Assembly (NCBI GenBank): GCA_900544615.1
Contig: UQVS01000013.1
Coordinates: forward strand, 1-59,158
DNA: 59,158 bases
Reading direction: 5' to 3'
Source of the DNA: an uncultured Oscillibacter sp.
Lineage (GTDB): Bacteria; Bacillota; Clostridia; Oscillospirales; Oscillospiraceae
The notes beneath the pieces are model-generated. The model had not been told where the DNA came from and did not search any database. It saw only the letters and a program-made list of their open reading frames with translations. Below, piece after piece: positions 1 to 9,090 of this stretch; position 1 is the first letter of the stretch; every line of letters begins with the position of its first letter. The translations under genes were made by a program, and so were the position numbers.

Positions 1-27
1 AACTGCCCGCACTGCGGGCAGAAGTGA
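1..27 (+). CDS. 3' end of a gene, possible zinc-ribbon tail (partial)
   Basis: The first frame of the window reads NCPHCGQK and then TGA. A CPxCG knuckle just before a stop is typical of a C-terminal zinc ribbon, so this is probably the tail of a protein encoded to the left of the window. Only eight codons are visible. The next frame is open to about base 85 and cannot be excluded. Confidence 0.3.
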   Translation, partial: NCPHCGQK

Positions 28-560
28 TTGGGCAGAGCGTCGGTTCCGACGCCAGTCCTTTATCCTGCTATAAATAAGTTCCTCCGATAACCGCCCAAAC
101 TGCCGAAGCTACGTCCCATACGGCGTGGGAAAGTCCTCTCCGGAGCGGTTTCAAATCACACTCGCACAAACGGCTCACGTTCGTTTTCACAGGTGAAAGC
201 GGGTACACACTTGCCTTCACCAACAGGATCGCACACACCGGCTCACACGGCGAAACACGGGGCGTTTTGGATGGGGGTGGTATCACTACCCTCGGAGCGT
301 TTTGCGCGGTTCGGAACCCCTGCGCGGCCGGGTGTCAGAACGGCAAACTTTGCCGCTTTTGGGCCTTGGTCAGGTGTGCTCCCGAAGAGCGCAGAGAGCC
401 TTCGGAACAGCGATGCGCTCATGCGCGTCGCTGTTCCGAGGCGTCGCAGCCCCGCTGGGCCGCGTGATCCCATTGCTGTTTCTCTTGCCGCATTGATGGG
501 TTTCGCGGTTTTGCTCAGCCGCTTCGTTGGCACACAGAAAATTGAGCGCCTGTTCTTTAG
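28..560. other. Non-coding stretch at a mobile-element end, with a large hairpin
   Basis: No convincing gene is seen; the short open frames overlap each other on both strands and lack ribosome binding sites. The clearest structure is an imperfect inverted repeat at 402-418 and 423-439 (17-base arms, one mismatch, loop TCAT). A smaller inverted repeat, GGTA-TCAC-TACC, lies at 279-290. The stretch lies downstream of the element's minus-strand genes, where a transfer origin or element end could sit, but no known site is recognised. Confidence 0.4.
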
Positions 561-779
561 TTACAGCGGTGCGTTTTTTGAACCGCTGTTCGCGTCGATC
601 CATGCGAGAAACTTATCCTTTGGAACAACGATCCGGCTGCCGATTTTGAGCGCGGGGAATTCGTTGCCATGCACCAACTCATAGGCACCGGCACGGGAGA
701 TCCCAAGCACTGCGGCGACTTCTGCCACGGAGAGCATCAGCGGAAGCTCATCATAGCTTGTGTAGGTGGAATGCTTCAT
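561..779 (-). CDS. Excisionase-type helix-turn-helix protein
   Basis: A 72-residue protein made almost entirely of one MerR/excisionase-like winged HTH (HTH_17 type). LSVAEVAAVLGISRAG is the helix-turn-helix and ALKIGSRIVVPKDKFLAWI the wing and following helix. Such proteins bind DNA next to attachment sites and control excision or regulate the element. The start at 779 is chosen because AAGGAAAGG lies eight bases upstream; a longer frame to 803 has no such site. It follows the HTH gene at 796-1209 by 16 bases, so the two are probably co-transcribed. Its exact role in excision is inferred. Confidence 0.7.
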   Translation of the reverse strand: MKHSTYTSYDELPLMLSVAEVAAVLGISRAGAYELVHGNEFPALKIGSRIVVPKDKFLAWIDANSGSKNAPL

Positions 780-795
780 TCTGTTTTTCCTTTCC

Positions 796-1209
796 TTATG
801 CACCGGGCAACAAATTCACCTCGGACAGCTTGCGATGAATTTGCCGCCGCTCTGTTGCGAGTTCAACCGCAGACAACTGACGTGTGTGAAAAATTTCAAC
901 GGCCTCATGGATGGGCCTGATGGTATAGCACAGATTGCCGTTCTTTTTGATCCTGGATTTTGTCAGGACAGAGGTTGGCTCTGTGGAGATGAGTCCTTTC
1001 TCCGAGAGCGCGTCGACATACTGCATGACCGTATTTTTTGTACGGCCAATTGCTTTTCCAATCGTGGTGTAGCTGGGCCAGCACTGGTAGGTACTGGGGT
1101 TCTCAAGACAGCGGAGGTAGGCGTAGACCGCGATCTCACCTGCGCCCAGCCCCAGCGAAAAAATTTCGTTCGGCAGTGTAAAAAAGTTTTTGCTGGGAAA
1201 TTGATTCAT
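796..1209 (-). CDS. Replication-initiator-like winged-HTH protein
   Basis: A 137-residue protein beginning MNQFPSKNFFTLPNEIF, an opening common in the HTH (RepA_N/DnaD-like) proteins of Firmicutes integrative elements. The segment PSYTTIGKAIGRTKNTVMQY (about residues 45-64) is a GntR/MarR-like helix-turn-helix of the kind used to read iterons or operators. The gene overlaps the upstream gene (1206-1559) by four bases (ATGA), which implies translational coupling. It probably handles element replication or control; no catalytic motif is present. The family call rests on the N-terminus and the HTH spacing. Confidence 0.6.
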   Translation of the reverse strand: MNQFPSKNFFTLPNEIFSLGLGAGEIAVYAYLRCLENPSTYQCWPSYTTIGKAIGRTKNTVMQYVDALSEKGLISTEPTSVLTKSRIKKNGNLCYTIRPIHEAVEIFHTRQLSAVELATERRQIHRKLSEVNLLPGA

Positions 1210-1559
1210 GGTATGTCCTCCTGTTCGTCGGGGTGGAAGAGTTGAATGAACTCCTTTGCGGAATGGACAACGCCCAATTCCTTGAGCTGCTGATAGCGGA
1301 TCAGGTCGCAGAGGGTGCGCAGACTGATCTCCGCGTACTCCAGCAGCTTATCGGTCACCAGCATTTGCTGGTAGGTGTCCAGTTCGGTCGGCGCATCCGG
1401 GGATCGGAAGAAAGTGAGCAGTTCCTCTGCGGTCGGGACACTGTCCGGTGCGTCATGCTGTATTTCCTGCCGGATGTAGTCAATGACCTCCCACTCAGCG
1501 TGGGAGGTCAGGAAGCGCAGAAGCTGCTGTGTGCTTTGTTCAAATGGATTCATGGTCAT
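1206..1559 (-). CDS. Hypothetical protein of the mobile element
   Basis: A 117-residue acidic, helical protein that I do not recognise. It has no signal peptide or membrane segment and is rich in Leu, Glu and Gln. AAGGAG lies five bases before the ATG at 1559, and its stop overlaps the start of the HTH gene. It is the first gene of the three-gene minus-strand run ending at 561, so it may be a regulator or partner of the two DNA-binding proteins. No function is claimed. Confidence 0.5.
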   Translation of the reverse strand: MTMNPFEQSTQQLLRFLTSHAEWEVIDYIRQEIQHDAPDSVPTAEELLTFFRSPDAPTELDTYQQMLVTDKLLEYAEISLRTLCDLIRYQQLKELGVVHSAKEFIQLFHPDEQEDIP

Positions 1560-1699
1560 ACACGCTCCTTGTGTTCAGGTGAGACGATCATGACTGCGGC
1601 CAACTCAGCCGGAAAATTTGTCTCTCACCTTTAAGGACACTCAGAGCGCGTTTGTAAACCAGAGGACAGAAGAAATTTCAAAAAAACTGGGAAGCCCTG

Positions 1700-2312
1700 T
1701 CATGTGGTATACTGCTTGGACTCCAAGCACAGCAAACTGCCTACAATCAACCTTACGTTTACTGGTTCTATGTGCCGGACGCTGGAGAATTTCTGTATCA
1801 TGGAGACTATATTTGCCCGCTGGAACCTATTGCTGAAACGAAAGAATGCGTTGTAAATTATCGGGATGGGCAGACCTATTATCAGGATCATTATGCGGTC
1901 AACGACGGCCACAATCTGGTTTTGTATCAGCGTGACATCACAGAATATGTGGACGGTAAGCCAGTTACGCAGTATGAATCTATGCCGCAGGAATCCAGAG
2001 GAAGTTTTGAAAATCTGTTCGGTCTGTCAGGCTACTACATAGATACCTCTACCAGTCACTTTATTACGCACCTACTATGTTCCCGCAGAAAATGACGGCG
2101 GACAGAACGTAATCACCTACACCATGGAAAAGGGTGCAGCTGTTCCCAGCACTCTGAAGATGACCACTCTGGTCAAGAACTATGTTGAGGCTGAGCATAG
2201 TCTGGAGCTTGACAGCCTGAAAGCAACCACGACTAGCGAAGGCTCTAAAGCAACCTATATTGCAGTTTTCGGCGGAGCCGAAGTGACTGTTGAGGTTGTT
2301 GGGGCCAAGTAA
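1700..2312 (+). pseudogene. Frameshifted gene for a Tyr/Asp-rich probable surface protein
   Basis: One frame reads continuously from about 1703 through YVYWFYVPDAGEFLYHGDY to about 2060, but has no start codon with a ribosome binding site. The sense then moves to another frame near 2065 (RTYYVPAENDGGQNVITYT) and runs to the stop at 2310-2312 (EVTVEVVGAK). The composition resembles bacterial surface or pilin-like beta domains. A perfect terminator follows at 2348. The missing 5' end plus the frameshift make this a remnant. The parent family is not recognised. Confidence 0.55.
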
Positions 2313-2347
2313 TCTGAATTTCATTTAGATACTCTGGCATCACTGCC

Positions 2348-2379
2348 CGCCCCCGCTCCGAAAGGAGCGGGGGCGTTTT
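2348..2379 (+). terminator. Rho-independent terminator of the broken surface-protein gene
   Basis: Twelve-base perfect stem (2348-2359 and 2364-2375) closed by a GAAA tetraloop and followed by TTTT. Confidence 0.85.
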
Positions 2380-2395
2380 ATACCTGTTTAACATA

Positions 2396-2432
2396 CAAAA
2401 AGCAGGCGGACATTCCTCAGGAATGTCCGCCT
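2396..2432 (-). terminator. Terminator of the iol operon
   Basis: Thirteen-base stem at 2404-2416 and 2420-2432 (AGGCGGACATTCC and its complement) with a 3-base loop. Read on the minus strand it ends in a run of T (2396-2400), about 50 bases past the iolG stop. Confidence 0.85.
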
Positions 2433-2480
2433 GTCTCATCAATTACATACCGAATCAGAGTGCCGGATCACACGGGGAGA

Positions 2481-3518
2481 TTATTTGTACATCTCCGGCT
2501 TTTCCATGGTCTCCACCTTCAGGAACTGAGAGGTGCCGCGGGAGGCGTTCAGCGCATCGCCGGCAACGCAGGCGATGTAGCCGTCCCATGCGGAGGGGCC
2601 GGTGAGTTTGCCGTTGTGGATGGACTCCACCCACTTGCAGAACTCAATATCATAGGCTTCGATGAAGCGCTCTTTCCAGTCGGTCATGATGGGCATGGAC
2701 TCGGCGGGCTTCACGCTGTCCCAGCCGGCAGGACGGGAGCGGCGCACCACAGCATAGGGGTCAGGAAGCTTCACAGTGCCGTTTTCGCAGACCACCTCGC
2801 ACTGGATGTCATAGCCGTAGCCGTCAGCAACCTGAACCTCCACGTCGATGAAGCAGCCCTTTTTGGTACGCATCAGCATGACCTGCGGATTGTCATATCC
2901 CTTGTTGGAATTGGCGCTCTGGCGCACCTTTACACACTGAACGTCCTCATATTCGTCGTCCAGCAGCCAGCGGCAGATGTCCAGTTCATGAATGGCCACG
3001 TTGGTGACGCCGTTTTCGGTCTTGAAGCCCGGCCCCTGCGCCACGTTGCGGTGGCAGGCCTTGATCAGCAGGGGAGCGCCCAGCTCGCCGGAGGAAATGA
3101 TCCGCTTCATTTCGGCGTAGCCGCGGTCATAGTGGCGCATGAAGCCCACCTGCACCAGACGCTTGCCGATCTCCTGCTCGCGCTTGATGATGTCCTCACA
3201 GTCCCTGGCGTTCTGGCTCAGGGGCTTTTCACAGAAGCACCACTTCTCCTCAGCCAGCGTTTTCATCACATAGTCGTGATGAGTAGGATCGATGGAGGTG
3301 ATAACCACGGCGTCCACCTCAGGAGCCTTGATCATGCCGTCGCAATCATTGCCGTAGGACTTGATGCCGTACTTGGCGGCAGTGTCATCCGCAGCGGCGG
3401 CCACATAGTCGGACACGGCCACCACGGTCGCGCCGGGGACGGTTTCAATGATTCGGCGGCAGTGATCCTTGCCGATGGCGCCGCAGCCGATGATGCCAAT
3501 TCTCAGAACGTTTTCCAT
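2481..3518 (-). CDS. iolG: Inositol 2-dehydrogenase (Gfo/Idh/MocA family)
   Basis: A 345-residue cytosolic NAD-dependent dehydrogenase that oxidises myo-inositol to scyllo-inosose, the first step of inositol catabolism. The N-terminus carries a Rossmann fold (IGIIGCGAIGKDHC). The EKP motif with the catalytic lysine region is at CEKPLSQNA (about residue 97), and H-x-x-D in AIHELDICRW is the substrate-side pair. Length is normal for the family. GAAAGG precedes the ATG at 3518. It is the last gene of iolE-B-D-G, 44 bases after iolD, and is followed by a strong terminator. Family members also act on other sugars; the operon makes inositol the best call. Confidence 0.9.
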   Translation of the reverse strand: MENVLRIGIIGCGAIGKDHCRRIIETVPGATVVAVSDYVAAAADDTAAKYGIKSYGNDCDGMIKAPEVDAVVITSIDPTHHDYVMKTLAEEKWCFCEKPLSQNARDCEDIIKREQEIGKRLVQVGFMRHYDRGYAEMKRIISSGELGAPLLIKACHRNVAQGPGFKTENGVTNVAIHELDICRWLLDDEYEDVQCVKVRQSANSNKGYDNPQVMLMRTKKGCFIDVEVQVADGYGYDIQCEVVCENGTVKLPDPYAVVRRSRPAGWDSVKPAESMPIMTDWKERFIEAYDIEFCKWVESIHNGKLTGPSAWDGYIACVAGDALNASRGTSQFLKVETMEKPEMYK

Positions 3519-3562
3519 AATGAATTACCTTTCTTTCGTATTGTAAATTGGAGGGAATACTC

Positions 3563-5491
3563 TCAATATTTCCGAACTTCCTTCAGGTGCGCCTGCAAAT
3601 CGGCATAGGCCGTCAGGTTTTCCTTGCGCTCGGAAACCTCGGTATCGCCTACGCGCCACCAGGAGGAGTAGCCGTCGGTCATGGTCTTGGGCAGAACCTT
3701 GATGTCGAAGAGTACAGGGATATTCTTCACCTTTCTGGAATCCTCAAAGGCGGCAACCAGCTCCTCCATGGTACGGACGGTGTAGCTCTTGCAGCCGTAA
3801 GCCTCCGCCACCTTGGCATAGTCGATGTCCATGAAATCGCCGAACAGGCCGTCCTTATTCCGATAGCGCAGCTCCGTGCAGAGGGTGACGTTGCCGTGGC
3901 CCACCTGCAAATTGTTGATGCAGCCGAAGGAGGCGTTGTCAAACAGGCAGATATTCACCTTTTTGTGTTCCTGACAGGCGGTGATCAGCTCGCCGTGGAG
4001 CATATTGAAGCTGCCGTCGCCGCAGAAGGCGTAGACCTCATGCTTGTCGCCGATAGCCAGCTTCACGCCCAGCGCACCGGCCACCTCATAGCCCATGGTG
4101 GAATAGCCGTACTCCATGTTGTAGGTGTCGATGCCGGTGGGACGCCACATCCGCTGCATATCGCCGGGCAGGGAACCGGCTGCGCCGATGGCCACATCGC
4201 CCTCGCTCATCATGGCGTTGAGGGCGCCCAGAGCGGCGGTCTGGGTCAGCTGGGCGTTGACGTCCTGCGCGAAGCGCTTGGCGGAATCGGCGTTGGCGTC
4301 ATTGATCTCCGGCTTCCAGGACTTCTTATCGGAGAAAGTGATGTGATCCAGACGGTTCAGCTCTTCGATCCACTTCTCCTTCGCCGTGCTGATCTCATTT
4401 TTGTAGGCGGGCTGATACCCCTCCAGCAGCTTTTCCAGACGGGGCAGCGCCTCTTTGGCGTCCGCCACCACGGGAACAGCGTCCATTTTCAGGCTCTGGA
4501 ATTCGGAAACATTGATGTTGACGAATTTGCAGGTATCCTTGAACAGCCACTTGGAGGCGGTGGTGAAGTCGGTGTAGCGGGTGCCGACGCCGATGACCAG
4601 ATCGGCTTTCCGGGCGATCTCGTTGGCTGCGGAGCAGCCGGTGGTGCCTACGCCGCCCAGATTCAGAGGATGCTGCCAGTCAGTGGCGGATTTGCCCGCC
4701 TGAGTCTCGCCATAGGGGATGCCGAAGGTTTCGGCAAAGTGCAGGAACTCGGCGTGGGCCTCGGAATAGCGGACGCCGCCGCCGCAGATCATCATGGGAC
4801 GCTTCGCCTTGCGGATGGCCTCGGCAGCGTCAGCCAGAGCGGCCTCGGTGGCGGGGCGGCGCTCCAGACGCCAGACGCGCTTGGCAAAGAAGCTCACGGG
4901 ATAATCATAGGCCTCACCCTCCACATCCTGCGGCATGGCCACGCAGACAGCGCCGGTGTTGGCGGGGTCGGTCAGCACCCGGAAGGCGTTGATCATGGCG
5001 CTCATCAGCTGTTCGGGACGGACGATGCGATCCCAGTACCGGCAGACTGCCTTGAATGCATCGTTGGTGGTGGTAGCGAGGGAGTTGGTGTGCTCCACTT
5101 GCTGAAGCACGGGATCCGGCTGGCGGCAGGCGTAGGTATCGCCGGGCAGCACCAGCAGGGGGATGTTGTTGGCGGTGGCGGTGCCGCAGGCGGTGACCAT
5201 ATTGGCGGCGCCGGGGCCAACGGAGGAGGTGGCAACGCAGATCTGCTTACGCTTCATCTGCTTGGCGAAAGCAACGGCGGCCTGGGCCATGCCCTGCTCG
5301 TTCTTGCCCTGATAGATCTCCAGGTGCTTGGCCTCCTGACTCAGCGCCTGGCCGAGACCCACCACGTTGCCGTGGCCGGGAATGATGAACACGCCGCGGA
5401 CGAAGCGGTGCTGGGCGCCGTCCACTTCCAGATACTGGTTTTCCAGAAAACGCACCAGAGCCTGCGCCATAGTCAAACGGACAGTTTTCAT
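3563..5491 (-). CDS. iolD: 3D-(3,5/4)-trihydroxycyclohexane-1,2-dione hydrolase
   Basis: A 642-residue thiamine-diphosphate enzyme that opens the ring of 3D-(3,5/4)-trihydroxycyclohexane-1,2-dione to 5-deoxyglucuronate. The three-domain layout of the acetolactate-synthase fold is visible: an N-terminal pyrimidine-binding domain (FIIPGHGNVVGLGQAL), a central domain, and a C-terminal ThDP-pyrophosphate domain with GDGSFNMLHGELITACQ and the Asn ligand of the metal. Length matches IolD. GGAGGT lies before the ATG at 5491, 17 bases after the iolB stop. It works between IolE and IolB in the pathway. Confidence 0.93.
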   Translation of the reverse strand: MKTVRLTMAQALVRFLENQYLEVDGAQHRFVRGVFIIPGHGNVVGLGQALSQEAKHLEIYQGKNEQGMAQAAVAFAKQMKRKQICVATSSVGPGAANMVTACGTATANNIPLLVLPGDTYACRQPDPVLQQVEHTNSLATTTNDAFKAVCRYWDRIVRPEQLMSAMINAFRVLTDPANTGAVCVAMPQDVEGEAYDYPVSFFAKRVWRLERRPATEAALADAAEAIRKAKRPMMICGGGVRYSEAHAEFLHFAETFGIPYGETQAGKSATDWQHPLNLGGVGTTGCSAANEIARKADLVIGVGTRYTDFTTASKWLFKDTCKFVNINVSEFQSLKMDAVPVVADAKEALPRLEKLLEGYQPAYKNEISTAKEKWIEELNRLDHITFSDKKSWKPEINDANADSAKRFAQDVNAQLTQTAALGALNAMMSEGDVAIGAAGSLPGDMQRMWRPTGIDTYNMEYGYSTMGYEVAGALGVKLAIGDKHEVYAFCGDGSFNMLHGELITACQEHKKVNICLFDNASFGCINNLQVGHGNVTLCTELRYRNKDGLFGDFMDIDYAKVAEAYGCKSYTVRTMEELVAAFEDSRKVKNIPVLFDIKVLPKTMTDGYSSWWRVGDTEVSERKENLTAYADLQAHLKEVRKY

Positions 5492-5508
5492 GTTTTCGTT
5501 ACCTCCGA

Positions 5509-6312
5509 TCAGTGATTGGGATAGATGTGGTCATTGGCGTCGGGCTTCCAGAGCCAATCGTGCTCCTTATCGTCAATGCGGGTCTTCAGCCACGGATCGC
5601 CGTCCAGATGCCGGATGCCCCATGCGTAGCACATGGCGTAGCCGGGAGCCACCACCTGAGAATGGAAGCCGTGATTGATGACGGCGCAGCCGTTCTGCTC
5701 GGTCTTGTAGACGTCGCCGTTGGCGAAACCCGCGCCGAAGCCGTGAGGATAGTCGAAACGGTAGAAATAGACCTCCGGCTGGGGATGGTGATGAGGAGGA
5801 TAGGAGGACCACTTGCCGGGACGGTTCAGCACCTCGCCCAGCACCATGTTGGAGAAGGGGGCGTTGTCATAGTCGAAGAAAGTCTTGATCTCCCGCTCCA
5901 TAGCGCCCATCAGCTCGCCCTTGGAACCGGCGTGCTGGGTCTGGACGGTATCGGGCGTGTACATGACCGGCTCGTAATCCTTCTCATTCAAGGTATCCTG
6001 CATATAAAGCTCACTGTGGGCATGAGCCGTCAGGGTGATCTTGGTTCCTCTGGGAGCCAGCAGGCAGTAGGCCTCGTAATGGAAGCAGTTGGGGCGGTCG
6101 GCATCAACGGTCTTGCCGGCGTATTCATAGGTGACCTTGCCCTCGAAAAGCAGGATGGCAACCTCGCGGTCGGCGCTTTCATAGGTGTAGGTATCGCCGT
6201 CCTCCAATACCAGCAGGCCCACGTTCATCTGGGTGCCCATGTAATTGGTGGACGCATCAATGTAGGCGTTGTAGCCCGGCTTGAGTTCCTTGTTCTTGTT
6301 GAAATAGGTCAT
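5509..6312 (-). CDS. iolB: 5-deoxy-glucuronate isomerase
   Basis: A cytosolic bicupin enzyme of about 267 residues that converts 5-deoxyglucuronate to 2-deoxy-5-keto-gluconate. The cupin core shows PPHHHPQPEVYFYRFDYPHG (about residue 175), the usual metal-binding His/Glu cluster of IolB. The start at 6312 is preferred because AGGAG lies nine bases upstream; the ATG at 6321 touches that site directly. It lies between iolE and iolD. Its product would next be phosphorylated by IolC, which is not in this window. Confidence 0.9.
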   Translation of the reverse strand: MTYFNKNKELKPGYNAYIDASTNYMGTQMNVGLLVLEDGDTYTYESADREVAILLFEGKVTYEYAGKTVDADRPNCFHYEAYCLLAPRGTKITLTAHAHSELYMQDTLNEKDYEPVMYTPDTVQTQHAGSKGELMGAMEREIKTFFDYDNAPFSNMVLGEVLNRPGKWSSYPPHHHPQPEVYFYRFDYPHGFGAGFANGDVYKTEQNGCAVINHGFHSQVVAPGYAMCYAWGIRHLDGDPWLKTRIDDKEHDWLWKPDANDHIYPNH

Positions 6313-6358
6313 GGGGAACATCTCCTGTTTTCAAAGTGTGCAGAAAGGGAGCGCGGGA

Positions 6359-7261
6359 TCAAAGCCCCGTATGCTCCCGGATATACTTCCGGCCCTTGAT
6401 GGCATATTCCAGAGGATTGGCCCTGGCGGGATCCTGCTCGGCCTCCACCAGCAGCCAGCCCTGATAACCGGCATCGGCAAGCACCTTGAACACGGGGTCA
6501 AAGTCCACGTCGCCATCGCCGGGGACGGTGAAAGCGCCGTTGCGGACGGCCTGAAGGAAAGACCAGTTGTTCTTCCGGGCCTCCTCCACCACAGGCAGGC
6601 GCATATCCTTCAGATGAACATGACCCACGCGATCCACATACTTTTTCAGCATGGCCAGCGGATCCTCGCCGGCGAAGGTAAAGTGGCCGGTATCATAGCA
6701 CAGGAATACATAGCGGGGATCCGTGTTGGCCATCATGCGGTCCGTTTCCTCGCTGGTCTGCACCACGGTACCCATGTGGTGGTGGAAGCACAGCTTGAAG
6801 CCCCGCTGGGCGGCGATCTGCCCCAGACGGTTCAGCCCCTTGCAGAGACGATCCCACTCCGCGTCGTCCATCACGTGCTTATGACCGCCGGTGAGGATAG
6901 GCACGTCAACTTTTCCCTGAATGGAGTAACTCTGCTCGGAGACATTGATGCGGTTGGCACCCACAGCCTCCAGAAAGTCCAGATTGGCAATGAAATCCTT
7001 TTCTTCCTCCTCCATGGGGCGGGTCAGAATGAAGGAAGAATACCAGCGGCTGGCGATCCGCATTCCCCGCAGATCCAGCGCCTTTTTCAGCACAACGGGA
7101 TCGGTGGGATACTTGTTTCCGATCTCGCAGCCGGTGAAGCCGGCCAGCGCCATTTCGCTGACAGTCTGCTGGAAGGTGTTCTCCGCGCCCAGCTCCGGCA
7201 TATCGTCGTTGCACCAGCCGATGGGAGCAATGCCTAAAGAAACGAATTTCGGGTCAAACAT
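6359..7261 (-). CDS. iolE: Myo-inosose-2 dehydratase
   Basis: A 300-residue TIM-barrel enzyme (AP-endonuclease-2/xylose-isomerase-like fold) that dehydrates scyllo-inosose. Typical stretches are the N-terminal LGIAPIGWCNDDMPELG, the metal-ligand region LCFHHHMGTVVQT, LCYDTGHFTFAGEDP, and HVHLKDMR near the C-terminus. AAGGAGGA precedes the ATG at 7261. It is the first gene of the operon. The roughly 300 bases upstream carry AT-rich sequence that must hold the operon promoter, but no confident promoter or inducer-controlled operator can be named. Confidence 0.92.
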   Translation of the reverse strand: MFDPKFVSLGIAPIGWCNDDMPELGAENTFQQTVSEMALAGFTGCEIGNKYPTDPVVLKKALDLRGMRIASRWYSSFILTRPMEEEEKDFIANLDFLEAVGANRINVSEQSYSIQGKVDVPILTGGHKHVMDDAEWDRLCKGLNRLGQIAAQRGFKLCFHHHMGTVVQTSEETDRMMANTDPRYVFLCYDTGHFTFAGEDPLAMLKKYVDRVGHVHLKDMRLPVVEEARKNNWSFLQAVRNGAFTVPGDGDVDFDPVFKVLADAGYQGWLLVEAEQDPARANPLEYAIKGRKYIREHTGL

Positions 7262-7568
7262 CGAATGTGTCCTCCTTATTTAGCGTATACAAATCAAAGC
7301 TGCTTCTTCTGATAAAAAGTTGGGGAAAAGCACGGGTGAATTTTCTGTGTTCGTTAACAGGGTGAAAAATAAAAACAAAATGACGCATACACTTCGTCTC
7401 CTTAAAAATAGCACCATTCCAGACAAAAATCAATGACCAACGGAGGCCCCGCGCTATTTTTTCCGAAACTGCCAAACGGGGAGACGATTTTTTATCGCTT
7501 TCAGCGAAGAAGCGCGGCAGCCGGCGGAATTCGCCGCCGGGAATTTCAGGGAAATATGTCGAACACCC

Positions 7569-7596
7569 TTGACAAGCACGGAATCCTTGCTAAAAT
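7569..7596 (+). promoter_or_regulatory. Sigma-A promoter of metK
   Basis: TTGACA at 7569-7574, a 16-base spacer and TAAAAT at 7591-7596. Transcription would start about 18 bases before the SAM-I aptamer. The interval 7262-7568 between iolE and this promoter contains no convincing gene. Confidence 0.8.
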
Positions 7597-7621
7597 AGAG
7601 TACACATATAAATGAATAGTC

Positions 7622-7712
7622 CCTTATCAAGAGTGGCGGAGGGAACGGCCCGATGAAACCACGGCAACCTGTTGAATCAAGGTGCCAAATCCGACGGAAA
7701 CGACAGATGAGG
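7622..7712 (+). ncRNA. SAM-I (S-box) riboswitch aptamer
   Basis: The leader shows the S-box hallmarks: CTTATCAAGAG, GGCGGAGGGA, GGCCCGATGAAACC, CGGCAACC, a GGTGCCAAATCC segment and a closing CAGATGAGG. P1 can be drawn between CCTTATC (7622-7628) and GATGAGG (7706-7712). By the established mechanism, S-adenosylmethionine binding stabilises P1 and lets the downstream terminator form, so metK is shut off when its own product is abundant. This is direct feedback on the gene at 7798. Confidence 0.95.
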
Positions 7713-7730
7713 AGCGGAAACGAAGCTTTC

Positions 7731-7761
7731 GCGCGCTCCTGTGTCGGAGCGCGTGTTTTTT
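7731..7761 (+). terminator. Expression-platform terminator of the SAM-I riboswitch
   Basis: Stem GCGCGCTCC (7731-7739) with GGAGCGCGT (7746-7754), followed by T6 (7756-7761). GGAGCG at 7711-7716 at the 3' edge of P1 can compete for the left arm, as needed for a transcription-attenuation switch. Confidence 0.85.
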
Positions 7762-7797
7762 ACGTTTCGTCCGACAAGGGACAAAAAGGAGAAGAAC

Positions 7798-8982
<1,185 letters not shown>

Positions 8983-8997
8983 ATACGTTGCAGATTT

Positions 8998-9030
8998 CGG
9001 GAGACGGCGTAAGCCGTCTCCCGTTCCCTT
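8998..9030 (+). terminator. Terminator of metK
   Basis: Eleven-base stem (8998-9008 and 9013-9023) with loop GTAA. The following tract is only moderately T-rich (TTCCCTTT). Confidence 0.75.
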
Positions 9031-9032
9031 TG

Positions 9033-9061
9033 TTGACCAATTTCGCCGGATATGCTATAAT
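9033..9061 (+). promoter_or_regulatory. Sigma-A promoter of the glycosyltransferase operon
   Basis: TTGACC at 9033-9038, a 17-base spacer and a perfect TATAAT at 9056-9061, placing the start of transcription about 25 bases before the ATG at 9091. Confidence 0.88.
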
Positions 9062-9090
9062 CACCCCGTATTATTGAAAGGAGGCGGCCT

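Noticed and set aside
193..684. A 163-codon plus-strand frame in the first kilobase
   Set aside because: It overlaps the excisionase-type gene, has no ribosome binding site, and its sequence is low-information Arg/Ala/Pro typical of GC-rich non-coding DNA.
3548..5515. A 655-codon plus-strand frame opposite iolD, and similar long antisense frames opposite mutS2, the NSS transporter, the O-antigen-ligase gene and the glycosidase
   Set aside because: They have His/Gly/Ala/Leu-rich antisense composition, no ribosome binding sites and no recognisable domains; each lies over a clear gene.
7254..7475. A 73-codon minus-strand frame in the iolE leader
   Set aside because: It overlaps the iolE start, shows no ribosome binding site and no conserved character; the region more likely holds the iol promoter.
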